NCBI GenBank assembly: GCA_917880885.1 | Contig: OU862913.1 | Location: 27,351,286-27,415,285 of the forward strand | Length of the DNA: 64,000 bases | Direction of reading: 5' to 3' | DNA from: Limnephilus marmoratus | Lineage: Eukaryota > Arthropoda > Insecta > Trichoptera > Limnephilidae | Shown here: positions 43,576 through 54,240 of the stretch, in pieces | Layout of the letters: each line of letters starts with the position of its first letter | Numbering within the stretch: position 1 is the stretch's first letter | Translations under genes and position numbers: made by a program | Notes under the pieces: model-generated | The model's database searches: none | What the model was told of the DNA's origin: nothing | What the model saw: the letters and a program-made list of their open reading frames with translations, nothing else

Positions 43576-45369
43576 CTCAAATTGGAGCAGACGAAAGTCA
43601 TTAAGTGAGGTTCTGTGTAGGTGATGAAATTTTTCCCGCGCTGCTAGCTCTGCCGTCCAAAAGAATGAAGATGTATTATGATCAAGACTGCATCTTGTGT
43701 AAGCTGAAGAAGATCCTTGAGTGAGGTTCTGCATACATTGAAGAAATTTCCCCGTGCTGATGAGGGTTGACAATGCGACGCTGAAGAGTATTCAGAAGTG
43801 AGATTTCTAACTAACCGCTCCACTAAAGCTTACATAATGTTACTGAGTAAAATTTGCATGAAAAAAGCTAAGTTAAGTAAAGAATGAAATGTGCTTTACC
43901 TACTAAATGAAATGTTTCAAAAAAAAATTATTTGAAAAGGAAGTAAATAACTCTCATAGATGACCTGCAAGACTGAAAACCTAATTAACATTCTAAAGTT
44001 CAATTGAATGAGGAAGATATTACATAAAAATACTGAAGTCCAAACACAAACATTTATTTTAAATCCTAGTTTGAAAAAAAAAAACACCCCTGACACCTGT
44101 TGATCAAAAAAATAAATAGCCGAGAATCAAACCATTAAACTTCAAGCAAGTAATGACCCCACTCACAGAATGAAGACCTCTGTCGAAAAAAGTTACCCAA
44201 ATAGAAGATCCCAATAAAATTGGATGTGAACTTGAATAATTCCCCTAGTTTTAGATAGCATAATTGTAATCAGCAATTAACTATATGACAATAATTTATT
44301 GTAATAAATATGTAACTCTTTTAACAGAATTAGTATTTCTCACATTTGACAGGGTGTTCAAATTCGCTGGAGCTCTTAAGCGAACTCCAACAACCAGTCG
44401 AATATGGAAATAAATTGAAGTAACAAACTAAGTTCAAAATCTTTAGTATAAATAGAGGATAAAATGCATCCAGAAATTGACCATGGAATTAAAAATTGTT
44501 TAACCAATATTGTAAAACAAAACAATTACAAAACCCTTTATAATAATCTTAAAACAAAAATCCACAGCGGAATTAACTTAATAAATGTATTTATATTATG
44601 CTTACTCATCAAATATATGTACCGATGTTATGTATATCATAAAATAATAACTTAAGTATCATAGAATAGAACCTTAAGGAATATGTTCACTATTGCGTGT
44701 GAAAAACAACCATCACCATAACCAGAGTAAACAAATTGGAACAACGCCCATGCCATACGTTTCCTAAAACGATATGAAAAATAGATAATTTTGAGCTTCT
44801 GAAGCTATAGCCTTTTCCATATAAATATATATATATTTTTTTTTTTTTTTCCATGGAAATTATTCCAAAAGACACCAACATAATGTAAGTGAAACAATAA
44901 GGTATTCTAGGTTTCTACACACTAATAGCAATAATGATACTACGCTAAACACCTCTATACATCCGCAAAAATACACAGTAAATAGTTCAATAAAATTAAA
45001 ATAAAAGGTTTTGAAAAACTATGTAAAAACGGTTTTGCTACAGGGAAACAAACCGAAATTACAAGTAAATTCAATGTATGAAAATGATGATCAGTCACTT
45101 TCACACGTTGAACTTCATATGCTTAAGTATACGCATTATACACTTGCAAAGTACAACACATACGTGTAATATCTGAAAACACAAACACTGACAAGGACAA
45201 TGCAATCAACGTGAGGACGTAAGGATAAGTCACGTCACCACGCTGAATGATCCACATGCAATTGCTGGATATGCATGCAAATACTTAGAACACATATAAC
45301 ATTCAAATAAAATGACAAAGAAAATCTCTCAACGGAGATAAGAAAAACCCAACCCCTATTGAAATAACC

Positions 45370-48300
45370 CTAACGATCAACTGGAGTTTCAGATTTAATA
45401 ATGTCTTTTAAATGATAAATACCCAGTTTTTTGCCATTCATGTCAGCTAACTGATATGCTACTGGAGAAATTTTCCCAATAATCTTGCTCCTAATGAATT
45501 TAGGTGCCAATTTTGCTGAAAAGTGTTTACTTGCATCTGATAATACGAATGATCGCCTCCATACGGTTTCCCCAACCCTAAATTGAATATCTCTACGACG
45601 CAAGTTGTAGTTCAGCTTGTTCCGTTCGTATGACTGCCTTAACGATGTCCGTACCTGTGAAAAAATGTCATTCAATTCTTCTAAACCTGACGCCCAAGAG
45701 TCACGCTTAGCAAACGTAATTTCTTCAGCATTGAAATCAGTGCCTAAATAATCTTTTCCTGAAATGATGATCTCTCTGCCAAAGTTGAGAAAAAACGGAG
45801 TGTAACCTGTGACTTCATGGACTGCCGTGTTAATGGCTAACTCAATTTCTGGAAGATGATTCGCCCAGGTTCTGTGGTCAGATCCAACATACGAACCAAG
45901 CGCTGCTACCAAAACCTTGTTAACACGTTCCACAGGATTGTTCTGAGGATGATATCTGCAGTTATAAAACAGGTGACGAATATGAAACTTATTGGCTAAA
46001 GCTTTCATATCACGTGAAATGTATTGAGGACCATTGTCCAACACAATGGTGTCCGGAACTCCAAACTTCAGGAAAATTTCATTCTCTAAAATGGAAGCAA
46101 TATTCAACCCAGTAGCCTTCCTCAGCGGGAACAGCCTCGTGTACTTAGAAAAGAAATCAGAAACTACCAAGAGATAAGTATAACCTTTCTTGTATGAACT
46201 CGGATAAGGCCCCAGTAAATCAGTTGCAATCATTTGCCAAGGGCGCTGAACCAATTTGGGATTTCCCATCAAACCTGGCGGTAACAAATTAGTACTCTTG
46301 TAACCTAAGCATATCTGACATTTACCGATGAAAGCTTTTACATCAGCAGACATTTTAGGCCAATAATATTTGTGTCTAATTCTGTTCAGGGTTTTTAAAA
46401 TCCCAAAGTGGGCGCAAGTAGGAGGAACATGGTGCTGTACAATTAAACTATTCCTGAGTTCCTTCGGAACTACCTCTTTCCAGTCGTAGGACCTATGTAA
46501 AGCCTCCATACTCTGGATATGTTTATAGAGCCTATCGTTAGTAATTCTCCACGCCGGATACTTCTCAGGATTTGCCAAAATTTTCTCCTTTAATTTGACG
46601 TACCATTGGTCCGATGTAGAAAAATTTTGACTGATCGTATTAACCTGTAAAGGATCCCGTGATAACGCGTCAGGAATTACATTGTCCTTACCGTTTCTAT
46701 GAATAATTTCAAAATTGAACTGTTGTAACCTGACTGCCCAGCGCGCGAGCCGTCCTGAAGGCGATTTTAAGCTGGTCAACCACTTCAGGCTGTAGTGGTC
46801 TGTTATAATCTTTACCGGAATAGGCGAACCCTCAATATAACCCCTGAATTTTTCCAACGCGAAAATCATAGCATTTAACTCTCTTTCTGTGGTAGAGTGG
46901 TTCCTCTCTTGAGCAGAAAGTGTTCTTGAAATGAAAGAAATAGGGTGTTCTAACCCCTTATCATCCATTTGTGAAAGACATGCTCCGAGCCCTACATTTG
47001 AAGCATCTACGCTAATCGTGAATGGTTTCTTGAAATCAGGACATGCGAGAACCGGAGCGGATACAAGAATGTTTTTAAGTTTTGAGAATGCTAATTGCGC
47101 TTGATCATTCCACACAAATTTCTTACCCGCGAATTCTTTCTTTGTTAAATTATACAAAGGTGAAGCAATGCTAGAAAAATTGAAAATGAATCTCTTATAC
47201 CACGAGAGTACCCCAATGAATCTACGTAAGCTCTTTTGTGACGAAGGGGTCGGAAAATCAACAATTGCCTTGACTTTATCCGGATCTGTGCGGAGACCTT
47301 TATCATCAATGACAAAACCTAGGTATTTGAGTGAGTCCCTGCAGAAAACGGATTTCTGCACATTAATCGTAAGACCGGCGGCCTGTAGTCTCTGTTTAAC
47401 CTTCCTCAAGAGATAAATATGTTCTTCGAAAGATGAACTAATAATGATGATGTCATCTAAGTAACAAAAGACTTTGCCATCAAATTCAGGCCCTAACACT
47501 TTATCCATCAGCCGCATCATCCGGGAGCTAGCACCATGTAAACCGAACGGCATTGTGACGAAATGAAACAACCCTCGCTTGGGTATCGTGAACGCGGTTT
47601 TCTCCTTAGACTTTTCGTCTAGCGGAATTTGGAAAAAGGCATCATTTAAGTCCAAAGTTGATAGAAAACGAGCACCACCCAAGCTATTGAGAATGTCTGA
47701 GATTAACGGTAAATTGTAGGCGTCGCGTTTCGAGACGGCGTTTAAGCGTCTGCTGTCGAGGCATAGCCTGAATGTGCCATTTTTCTTAGGTACCAGAACA
47801 ATGGGATTATTCCACGAGCTGTTGCTCGGTTCTACCACACCTAACTCTAGGAGTCTGTCAAGCTCCCTATGTACTTCCGGAAGTAAGTGCGGAGAAATGG
47901 GATAAACCCTTTGTTTGATAGGAGGCACATCACCCGTGTCTATGACATGATGTTCTAACCCTGTCCTGCCTAACCGATCTCCTGAGTAATCCATGTACTC
48001 CTGAACTACAACGTTCAAGACGGAGCGTTGGGATTGAGATAAATTTTTCTCACTATCCAGCCCAATACTATTCGATGCTCGAACACTACTAACAGAATCA
48101 TTACAAGACATTAATTTTGAGATCTTAGGACAGATGTTGAAAACTTTCCAAAAGTCACAACCCAGAATAATGTCAGATTTAATGTCTGGCATAATAACAA
48201 AATTGAACGTTCTAACAACATTTTCAAAACGCACCGGGAGAGCTATTTTGTAAGAACAGGTAACCGAATGACCAGTCGCCGATACTAGAGCGAAATCAGA

Positions 48301-48585
48301 ATCCAATTTTGACAAATTGAAACCTAAATCTAAAAATTTACGATGAAAGTTATTTCCTAAAATCGAAACGTGCGACCCAGAGTCTAGAAGACCAGAGTAG
48401 CCTGTGCTCAAAACTTGGAAAGAGATGTAAGGACGGCCGTCCCTGTTGGCCGCTCGCACCTCCTTCGAAGTCCTTAAATTCTTATAAAAATCTCTTACGG
48501 TATCCAGCCACAAAACCCATTCCCGTGAAGTAATCTCGGCAAACGCAGACGTCATTGCGCCCACCGACAGGACCTCACGGGCCAT
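45370..48585 (-). CDS. pol: Gypsy pol polyprotein (protease, RT, RNase H, integrase)
   Basis: It encodes 1,071 residues. In order: a retropepsin-type protease with LLDSGSHVSILG (Asp at residue 68); reverse transcriptase with LCLDSRRLN, STLDLNDAFFQI and the catalytic YLDD at residues 375-378; RNase H with SVDASNVGLGACLS and TDHYSLKWL; and integrase with a zinc finger (CQICLGY), IATDLLGPY, IVLDNGPQYIS and NNPVERVNK supplying the DDE residues. The end resembles a GPY/F-type tail (RSKIIGKISPVAYQL), and no chromodomain is visible. The ATG overlaps the gag stop by one base. The frame also runs open from the frameshift site, so a Gag-Pol fusion is the likely product. All catalytic blocks look intact. 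Confidence 0.95.
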   Translation of the reverse strand: MAREVLSVGAMTSAFAEITSREWVLWLDTVRDFYKNLRTSKEVRAANRDGRPYISFQVLSTGYSGLLDSGSHVSILGNNFHRKFLDLGFNLSKLDSDFALVSATGHSVTCSYKIALPVRFENVVRTFNFVIMPDIKSDIILGCDFWKVFNICPKISKLMSCNDSVSSVRASNSIGLDSEKNLSQSQRSVLNVVVQEYMDYSGDRLGRTGLEHHVIDTGDVPPIKQRVYPISPHLLPEVHRELDRLLELGVVEPSNSSWNNPIVLVPKKNGTFRLCLDSRRLNAVSKRDAYNLPLISDILNSLGGARFLSTLDLNDAFFQIPLDEKSKEKTAFTIPKRGLFHFVTMPFGLHGASSRMMRLMDKVLGPEFDGKVFCYLDDIIIISSSFEEHIYLLRKVKQRLQAAGLTINVQKSVFCRDSLKYLGFVIDDKGLRTDPDKVKAIVDFPTPSSQKSLRRFIGVLSWYKRFIFNFSSIASPLYNLTKKEFAGKKFVWNDQAQLAFSKLKNILVSAPVLACPDFKKPFTISVDASNVGLGACLSQMDDKGLEHPISFISRTLSAQERNHSTTERELNAMIFALEKFRGYIEGSPIPVKIITDHYSLKWLTSLKSPSGRLARWAVRLQQFNFEIIHRNGKDNVIPDALSRDPLQVNTISQNFSTSDQWYVKLKEKILANPEKYPAWRITNDRLYKHIQSMEALHRSYDWKEVVPKELRNSLIVQHHVPPTCAHFGILKTLNRIRHKYYWPKMSADVKAFIGKCQICLGYKSTNLLPPGLMGNPKLVQRPWQMIATDLLGPYPSSYKKGYTYLLVVSDFFSKYTRLFPLRKATGLNIASILENEIFLKFGVPDTIVLDNGPQYISRDMKALANKFHIRHLFYNCRYHPQNNPVERVNKVLVAALGSYVGSDHRTWANHLPEIELAINTAVHEVTGYTPFFLNFGREIIISGKDYLGTDFNAEEITFAKRDSWASGLEELNDIFSQVRTSLRQSYERNKLNYNLRRRDIQFRVGETVWRRSFVLSDASKHFSAKLAPKFIRSKIIGKISPVAYQLADMNGKKLGIYHLKDIIKSETPVDR

Positions 48586-48594
48586 CAGTTTTTT
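48585..48594 (-). promoter_or_regulatory. Probable -1 ribosomal frameshift site (gag to pol)
   Basis: The last gag codons are CAA AAA AAC TGA. The heptamer A AAA AAC (48588-48594) is in the correct phase for -1 slippage. After slippage the next codons are CTG ATG GCC, which is the pol frame. The gag stop follows at once. I did not establish a downstream stem or pseudoknot. The TGATG overlap would also allow restart at the pol ATG. Confidence 0.7.
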
Positions 48595-49592
48595 TGAGGA
48601 CGGCAGCCGCAGAGAGGAGCCTTGACCCCCGGACGCCCGCAGCGAAAGCAGTGCACCTCCCTAGAATTCACATTTGACGGGTTATGCAAAACATTCGAAA
48701 AATCACGACGGTTATTCCTGAAGTTGAAATTAGGATCGGCAGAATTTACATAACCATCTCTATTGTTAGAATAATTGTTTCTAGAAAAATTCAAATTGTT
48801 GCAATCTCTGTTATTATTACTATTGCCAGCATGGTTGTTCCTAGACAAATGTAAATCATTCGAATACCTCTCATTGCCTCTATTACCAGAAAAGTTATTT
48901 CTAGAAAAATTAGATTTACTGTGATTCCTCTGATTACCTTTGTTACTAGAATAATTAATAGGATGAGAATTACTAGTGTTTGATCTGTCGTTTGAACGGC
49001 TGTCGGCCAACTCAATCATCCTACCTAATTTTTTTAAGGTTAACAAATCAGGGATCTCCGAAAGAGAAAGTTTCTGAATATATCTTGGCAACATATTACT
49101 CCGCAAAATGTCTAGGATCTCATCATCCGGCAACCTAGTGGACAAACGATTATTCAGCAATTGAACACGAGTGATAAAAGAACTAAAATTCTCTTTCTGA
49201 CCTTGAAACGTCAATCTTATTTGTGCCAATAACCTCTTTTCATGGTCTAAAAGCTCAAATTCGTTTTTTAACGCAACCACAATGTCCGCCCAAGATGAGA
49301 AAGCGGAGCGGTTTACTCTGAACCATTGTAGCGCCTGCCCTGAAAACAATTCGACTGCAGAAGAAAAAAGAGAAGCATAACTTACGTTTCTAGCGACAGC
49401 AAGTTCTTCTACCCATTCTAAAAAATTTCTGACATCCGCAGAGCCATCAAAGGTGAGGTTCCACTTGTGTACCGGAAACGACGGAAGTGACGGAATTGAC
49501 AAAGCTGAACCGGACCCCGCCGGTGTATCATCCTGTTTCGCCATGATGAATTTTGCCGCTGTTCTACTTCTTGTACCTACTCCTTCATCCAT
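48585..49592 (-). CDS. gag: Gypsy gag protein
   Basis: It encodes 335 residues. The middle has the retrotransposon gag core (FPVHKWNLTFDGSADVRNFL, LFSGQALQWFRVNRSAFSSW, LRSNMLPRYIQKLSL). An Asn/Ser/Arg-rich tail follows (about residues 195-305, with SRNNFSGNRGNERYSN-type repeats) and a C-terminal knuckle CFRCGRPGVKAPLC. The knuckle has CX2CX4VX4C spacing, with Val where CCHC knuckles have His, so its zinc binding may be altered. Gag should form the particle and bind RNA. Pol follows in the -1 frame. Confidence 0.93.
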   Translation of the reverse strand: MDEGVGTRSRTAAKFIMAKQDDTPAGSGSALSIPSLPSFPVHKWNLTFDGSADVRNFLEWVEELAVARNVSYASLFSSAVELFSGQALQWFRVNRSAFSSWADIVVALKNEFELLDHEKRLLAQIRLTFQGQKENFSSFITRVQLLNNRLSTRLPDDEILDILRSNMLPRYIQKLSLSEIPDLLTLKKLGRMIELADSRSNDRSNTSNSHPINYSSNKGNQRNHSKSNFSRNNFSGNRGNERYSNDLHLSRNNHAGNSNNNRDCNNLNFSRNNYSNNRDGYVNSADPNFNFRNNRRDFSNVLHNPSNVNSREVHCFRCGRPGVKAPLCGCRPQKN

Positions 49593-49964
49593 AACCTATT
49601 TCTCGATTGTAGGGTAGAAAGAAAATTATTAGAATACATGCAACAACACGACATGAAAAATGACAATGCACATGCAATCACCAATTCTAAGAAAATAATA
49701 AATAATGTATGCTGCCAGCGAACTGAGCAGCCAAAATGAGTTAAAAGCGTAATAACGCCGATGAGTTGACGGAAACCAAGGCAAAAAAACTGTGTGAAAC
49801 TATGTATTAAAAATATCAGATCGGCAAGTTAGTCGTGGGACGGGCTGTTATAAACCCAAGGAAAAGTGAGAATCAAATTAATAACAGATCGAGATGTAAA
49901 AACCATTTGATAATCGTGAACAACACTACCGCGAACACGTGCGAGAAAAAACAAACATAGACAG

Positions 49965-49984
49965 GTTCAGCCGAAGCGCGCCAA
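49965..49984 (-). promoter_or_regulatory. Gypsy primer-binding site
   Basis: On the minus strand, right after the 5' LTR end (GTCACA), the element reads TTGGCGCGCTTCGGCTG. TGGCGC next to an LTR is typical of a tRNA primer site (TGG pairs with the CCA end). I cannot name the tRNA with certainty. Confidence 0.65.
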
Positions 49985-50643
49985 TGTGACGTTCAATACT
50001 TACTTGTAATTCATTACCCTCCAAACCTGGTCATCCATCCATGAATAGAATAAATAATCACATACAAAGCCAGCAAGCAAGCCATGAGGTTAGGTAGCAA
50101 TAATAAGTAGGTATGGGAACAATGTATAATTTATTATAAAAAAATCAATCCCTGCCCTTGAAACATATTACAATGATTAGCTATGAGACTCTAAGTTAAA
50201 CAACGGAAATAATCATCAGGGGTGACTGGTTACGATGTATCGTACCCAGCTGTAAATGTTTAAAGTTTCTCGACACGTGTCAATAAGAAAGAAATTATAT
50301 TGTAACGACATAAGAAAATTACTGATGGGCGCCTGTGACGTAAAACGTAACATATTTATGAATCAGTAATCCCTAAAAATAATCTAAAAAGCACAATCTC
50401 GATCTGTTAAAAATATTAGTAATTTAAATCTCACTTCTCGTGATCCAAAATGTCTTGAGTCCAGCCATACAACAGCCCGTCACACAAAAACACCTGCTCG
50501 ATCTGTGGTACTCCCGTCAACTGAAGCGCCCGAACTTTTTCCGAAGCATCTTGAAACATCTGCCGCCCCTTCGGAGTGCAATGCTGCCAACCAAATCATG
50601 CGAAATTTGCGAATCGCTCACGACGCTAGCAGCAAATGTTACA
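49985..50643 (-). repeat. 5' LTR of the Gypsy element
   Basis: A 659-bp copy of the LTR at 42221-42879. It should carry the promoter for the gag-pol RNA. It is followed on the plus strand by ACTTATT, matching the ACTT flank at 42217-42220. Confidence 0.95.
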
Positions 50644-51280
50644 ACTTATTATTTGTTTGACTTTTTGATAGATGTTATGAAGAGAACCCCGTACAATTTA
50701 CGCTGTCTGTACGTGTTTTCGAGGTATAATGGTAGTGGTGCTGATTTTAACAAAATCAAATTTTATAATATTCTTATTATTATTATAATTTACAAGTACA
50801 AGATTACATTGGATTTAGTAATATAGATGTTGAACATTATAACGATTTATGATCAAAAAGATGGATCAAGGAAAAAAAAATTATGAGGTGTAGTATTTTT
50901 GGTATGCCTCGTTATTCTCCTGTGCCCTTTCTTGTGGAAAACGTTATTTTTTTTAAAAATGGTTTTCGGCTATGTAATTATCGTTTTTTCGCACCTATAA
51001 AATTATGTCCCATCTTTCCGGTTTATAAAAATGGTCTAATTTTTCGGATTGAAATTTTAAAAAAATCGCCAGGGTTTCAAAAATACGATTAAAAAAATAC
51101 AGAATGTCTTAGAATATTTGCCTTAACCGGATTTAAAAAAAAAATTATGTTTGCGGTTAGAATCAATCTTCAACCGGTGACAATGGAAAGATGGATATAT
51201 ACGGATAGGTAGATAAGACGGGAGGGATACATGGGTGTAGGTACAAATATGCCAGAACGTGATGCAAAAGGCCTATTTTA
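50644..51280. mobile_element. TIR family T, copy 2, right part
   Basis: It continues copy 2 after the Gypsy element: TTTGACTTTTTGATAGATGT, AGAGAACCCCGTACAATTTA, CCCATCTTTCCGGTTTATAA, ending GATGCAAAAGGCCTATT at about 51277. An extra stretch with AAGATGGATATATACGGATA lies before the end. Confidence 0.75.
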
Positions 51281-51536
51281 AAAATTCGAACAAAAACCGA
51301 ATGTTACAAATAGATAAAAAATAAACTAAATATGACGCACCACAGCATCTAAAATTCGGGATCAGGTCGCTAACACTAACACTCCTTATGTGGGGGGCGA
51401 CAAGGTTTAATTCCCATTTCGAAACGGCGCCGGTTTATTTTTTTCAAGAAAAAACATCACCGAAAAGCGTGTTATTTTATTTTATGAAATAAAGACATAA
51501 ATATTTCAGTGTTTTACTATCAGATTATACAATAAA

Positions 51537-51865
51537 ACCACCATTACTTAGCAGTGCATCACTAACTAATACCATTACTTAGCAGTGCATCACCTTCACT
51601 CACACCATTACTTAGCAGTGCATCACCTTCACTCACACCTTAACTTAACAGTGTATCACTAACTAATACCATTACTTAGCAGTGCATCACCTTCACTCAC
51701 ACCATTACTTAGCAGTGCATCACCTTCACTCACACCTTAACTTAACAGTGCATCACTAACTAATACCATTACTTAGCAGTGCATCACCTTAACTTACACC
51801 ATTACTTAGTAGTGCATCACCTTCCCTCACGCCATTACTTAGCAGTGCCATTACTTACAATTTGG
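51537..51865. repeat. Satellite-like array, about 33-bp unit, about ten copies
   Basis: The unit is CCATTACTTAGCAGTGCATC with ACCTTCACTCACA or ACTAACTAATA. There is a higher-order pattern of about 100 bp in which every third unit begins CTTAACTTAACAGTG. The array resumes for about 20 bp after the SINE-1 at 52198. Confidence 0.85.
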
Positions 51866-52198
51866 GAGGCGGGAATAGGTACCGCCGCCCCGGGAACCTT
51901 TATTGGATAACCAACACCTCTGCCATAGGTCACCCCAAGTGGTTCACTACGTTTGGTGATTTAGCAGGGGTGCCCGGGTTCATGGGGTGAAGTTTGTCTA
52001 GGTCTTGGAGGCGGATGACCAAGACACACTAAACCCCAGATTCCTACCCACCCCTTAAACCCGTTTCCTTCCCAGAACTCTCTTCTCCTTCCTTTCCTTA
52101 AAAAAACCCTCCACACAGCATCCCCAAATAGGCCAAAGGCCCTGAGCGAAATTATTTTCCTCAGGGCCTCGTGTGTGGAGTTCATGAAAAAAAAAAAT
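51866..52198 (+). mobile_element. SINE-1, complete copy inserted in the satellite
   Basis: It starts GGGAGGCGGGAATAGGTACC and ends GGAGTTCATGAAAAAAAAAA. The satellite word CCATTACTTA lies just left and TAGTGCATCACC just right, so the two ends of the element are well defined here. The hairpin reads AGGCCCTGAGCGAAATTATT and CTCAGGGCCT. Confidence 0.85.
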
Positions 52199-52346
52199 AG
52201 TGCATCACCTCCCCTCACACCTGTGATGGATACCTTGTGGCCTTCGCATTTCTTATATTAAAAAGATGGAAAATGGGAGTGTGAAAATAGCTTTTTAACA
52301 AATATATATTGTCTAATTGAAATTAAGCTTAAAAAGAGTAACAAAC

Positions 52347-52468
52347 CTCCGACTGCTGTCTGCCTATCTCTGTAGAATCCCAGGAAGAAAGGCGGACTCC
52401 TCCAACTATTCGATAGTCCGCCACACGAACCTGGTGGCTGTGAGCTCGGTCAGAGAAGCAATGAGCGG
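52347..52468 (-). CDS. Exon 2: catalytic-histidine exon of the S1 protease
   Basis: The acceptor TTTGTTTTGTAG is followed by CC GCT CAT TGC. Joined to the last G of exon 1 this restores the VISAAHC motif, with the catalytic His codon at 52461-52463. The exon continues FSDRAHSHQVRVADYRIVGG and SSWDSTEIGRQQSE, the loop and strand region after the His in S1 proteases. The donor is GGAG|GTTTGT, phase 0. It lies about 3.5 kb downstream of exon 1 across two DNA-transposon insertions. The exact restoration of the motif across the intron is strong evidence that both exons belong to one gene. Confidence 0.85.
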
Positions 52469-52850
52469 CTACAAAACAAAGCAAGCGTTTAATGGGCGTG
52501 CGTGAGGATCTAGCACCATCAATTTCTAGGTTTTGGTCTAAGTTTTCGGAAGTCAATTGGTACTACAAATTATTGACTTTCGAAGTCGTGTATTTTTTTT
52601 TCTTCTGTCTCATTCAATAATGTTTCAAAGATAGTCAAATTTTACTCTGCTCATACAGAAGTACATAAAGAATCGTTCCTCGTCAGATTCTAATTCCTCT
52701 ACCTGCTAGATTAGTGAGATCTAAACTCTAGTAAGTAAAGGTTTAATTAATTTTCCTTCATACGAAAATATTAATTTAAAAATAATAGTATTAATAAGTC
52801 GTCCTCAAATTCAGATTCAGAATCACGGCACAATACATGACAAAGCTACG

Positions 52851-53674
52851 AATAGGCCACTTGCATGGATTTCATAACGACTTGGAAAAAATCATGTGGA
52901 TAGATCTTTTTACTAAGATTACGAAAATGTTAGTAATTTTTTTTTTAAATGTACAGAGTTTTTTTTTATATTTAAATAAATAAATCCATTATTTGGGCTC
53001 GTGACGTCACTTCATGAAAATGTCCCGTCTCCGAAAATGTTCCTATTAATTTTGTAAAATTCCACACTGATTTATTTTTTTATATGGCATCACTTTGATT
53101 TCAGGTGAATTTTTTAATTCGTTCATTAGATTTATTGTTTGTTCTCTGCAAAATTATCATTTGGTTTGACTTTTTGACAGATGTGGTGAAGAGAACCCCG
53201 TAAATTTTAGATGTCGGTAAGTGTTTTAGAGGTATAATGGTTATGGTGCTGATTTTAACAAAATCAAATTTTATAATATTCTTATTATTATTATAATTTA
53301 CAAGTATATTACATTGTATTCTGTAATATAGACGTTGTACATTATAATGATTTATGATCAATAAGATGGATCAAGGAAAAAAATATTTATGAGATGTAAT
53401 ACTTTTGGTTTGCCTTGTTATTCCCCTGTGCCATTCGTGTGGAAAACGTTATTTAAAAAAAAAAGATTTTCGGCTATGTAATTATCTTTTTTTCGCACCT
53501 ATTAAATTATGTCCCGTCTTTCCGGTTTATAAAAAATGGTCTGATTTTTCGGATTGAAATTTTCAAAAAATCCCCAGGGTTTCAAAAATACGATTAAAAA
53601 AAAATACAGAATGTCTTAGAATATTTGTCTAAACCGGAAAAAAAAATTAAAAAATGTGATGCAAGTGGCCTATT
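52851..53674. mobile_element. TIR family T, copy 3 (complete, 824 bp)
   Basis: The ends are AATAGGCCACTTGCATGG and GATGCAAGTGGCCTATT (about 16-bp TIR). The interior matches copies 1 and 2. There is no transposase and no clear target duplication. It shows the family's full extent. Confidence 0.82.
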
Positions 53675-53997
53675 GCGTCTACTGAAACTGAAATACCTAC
53701 ATAAACATAACCTAAAAAATAAACGTCAATCAACTGCCTCGATCGAGACAGATATCGGGCGAGATCTCTTGTCAGATTTGTGTAATTTTCTAAGGCTGAG
53801 AAATGAATAAATAATCATGCATACCTGCATGAATTCGTGTTTTAAACGAAATTAACTAAAATACGTGATAGCTCACAGCTGAAATTATGACATAAAAAAA
53901 TTAAATAACAGCCAAAAAAATCACACAATTCTGACAGGAGATCTCGCCCGAGATGTATCCCGATCTCACAAGAGATAGAGAATACCTCGGCTGGTAA

Positions 53998-54158
53998 GGG
54001 AACGTACCCATACTACGTGACCTGTTCGGGGGGGGGGAGGTCTTCAAAATACCACGCTTGGAACAAATATGAGCGGCGGGTTGCTTAGGTTTTTGGTCAC
54101 CGGGGGGGGGGGGCTAAAAATTGCAAAAAAATTGGTCACGTAGTATGGGTACGTTTCC
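53998..54158. mobile_element. MITE, PIF/Harbinger-like (161 bp)
   Basis: The TIRs are GGGAACGTACCCATACTACG (left) and the matching CGTAGTATGGGTACGTTTCC (right), about 25 bp. TAA lies on both sides (53995-53997 and 54159-54161). A 3-bp TWA duplication is typical of PIF/Harbinger. Two G runs are inside. Confidence 0.8.
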
Positions 54159-54240
54159 TAAGGTATTATTGCATACATTGCGTGTGTGGTCTAGTGTGGT
54201 ATGTACCCAGGCCCGGACGACACTGGGCACTCCCATCCCA

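Larger units (their letters stand above)
42221..50643 (-). mobile_element. Intact Ty3/Gypsy LTR retrotransposon
   Basis: An 8,423-bp element in minus orientation. It has two 659-bp LTRs, gag and pol with unbroken frames, a primer site and a polypurine tract. The flanks share ACTT on both sides. No envelope frame is visible between pol and the 3' LTR (42880-45369, about 2.5 kb), which holds a tandem repeat instead. Intact frames and matching LTRs indicate a recent insertion. It sits in the intron between protease exons 2 and 3. Confidence 0.95.

Noticed and set aside
42919..45369. Envelope gene in the Gypsy 3' region
   Set aside because: Only short frames over a tandem array; no signal peptide, cleavage site or membrane segment.
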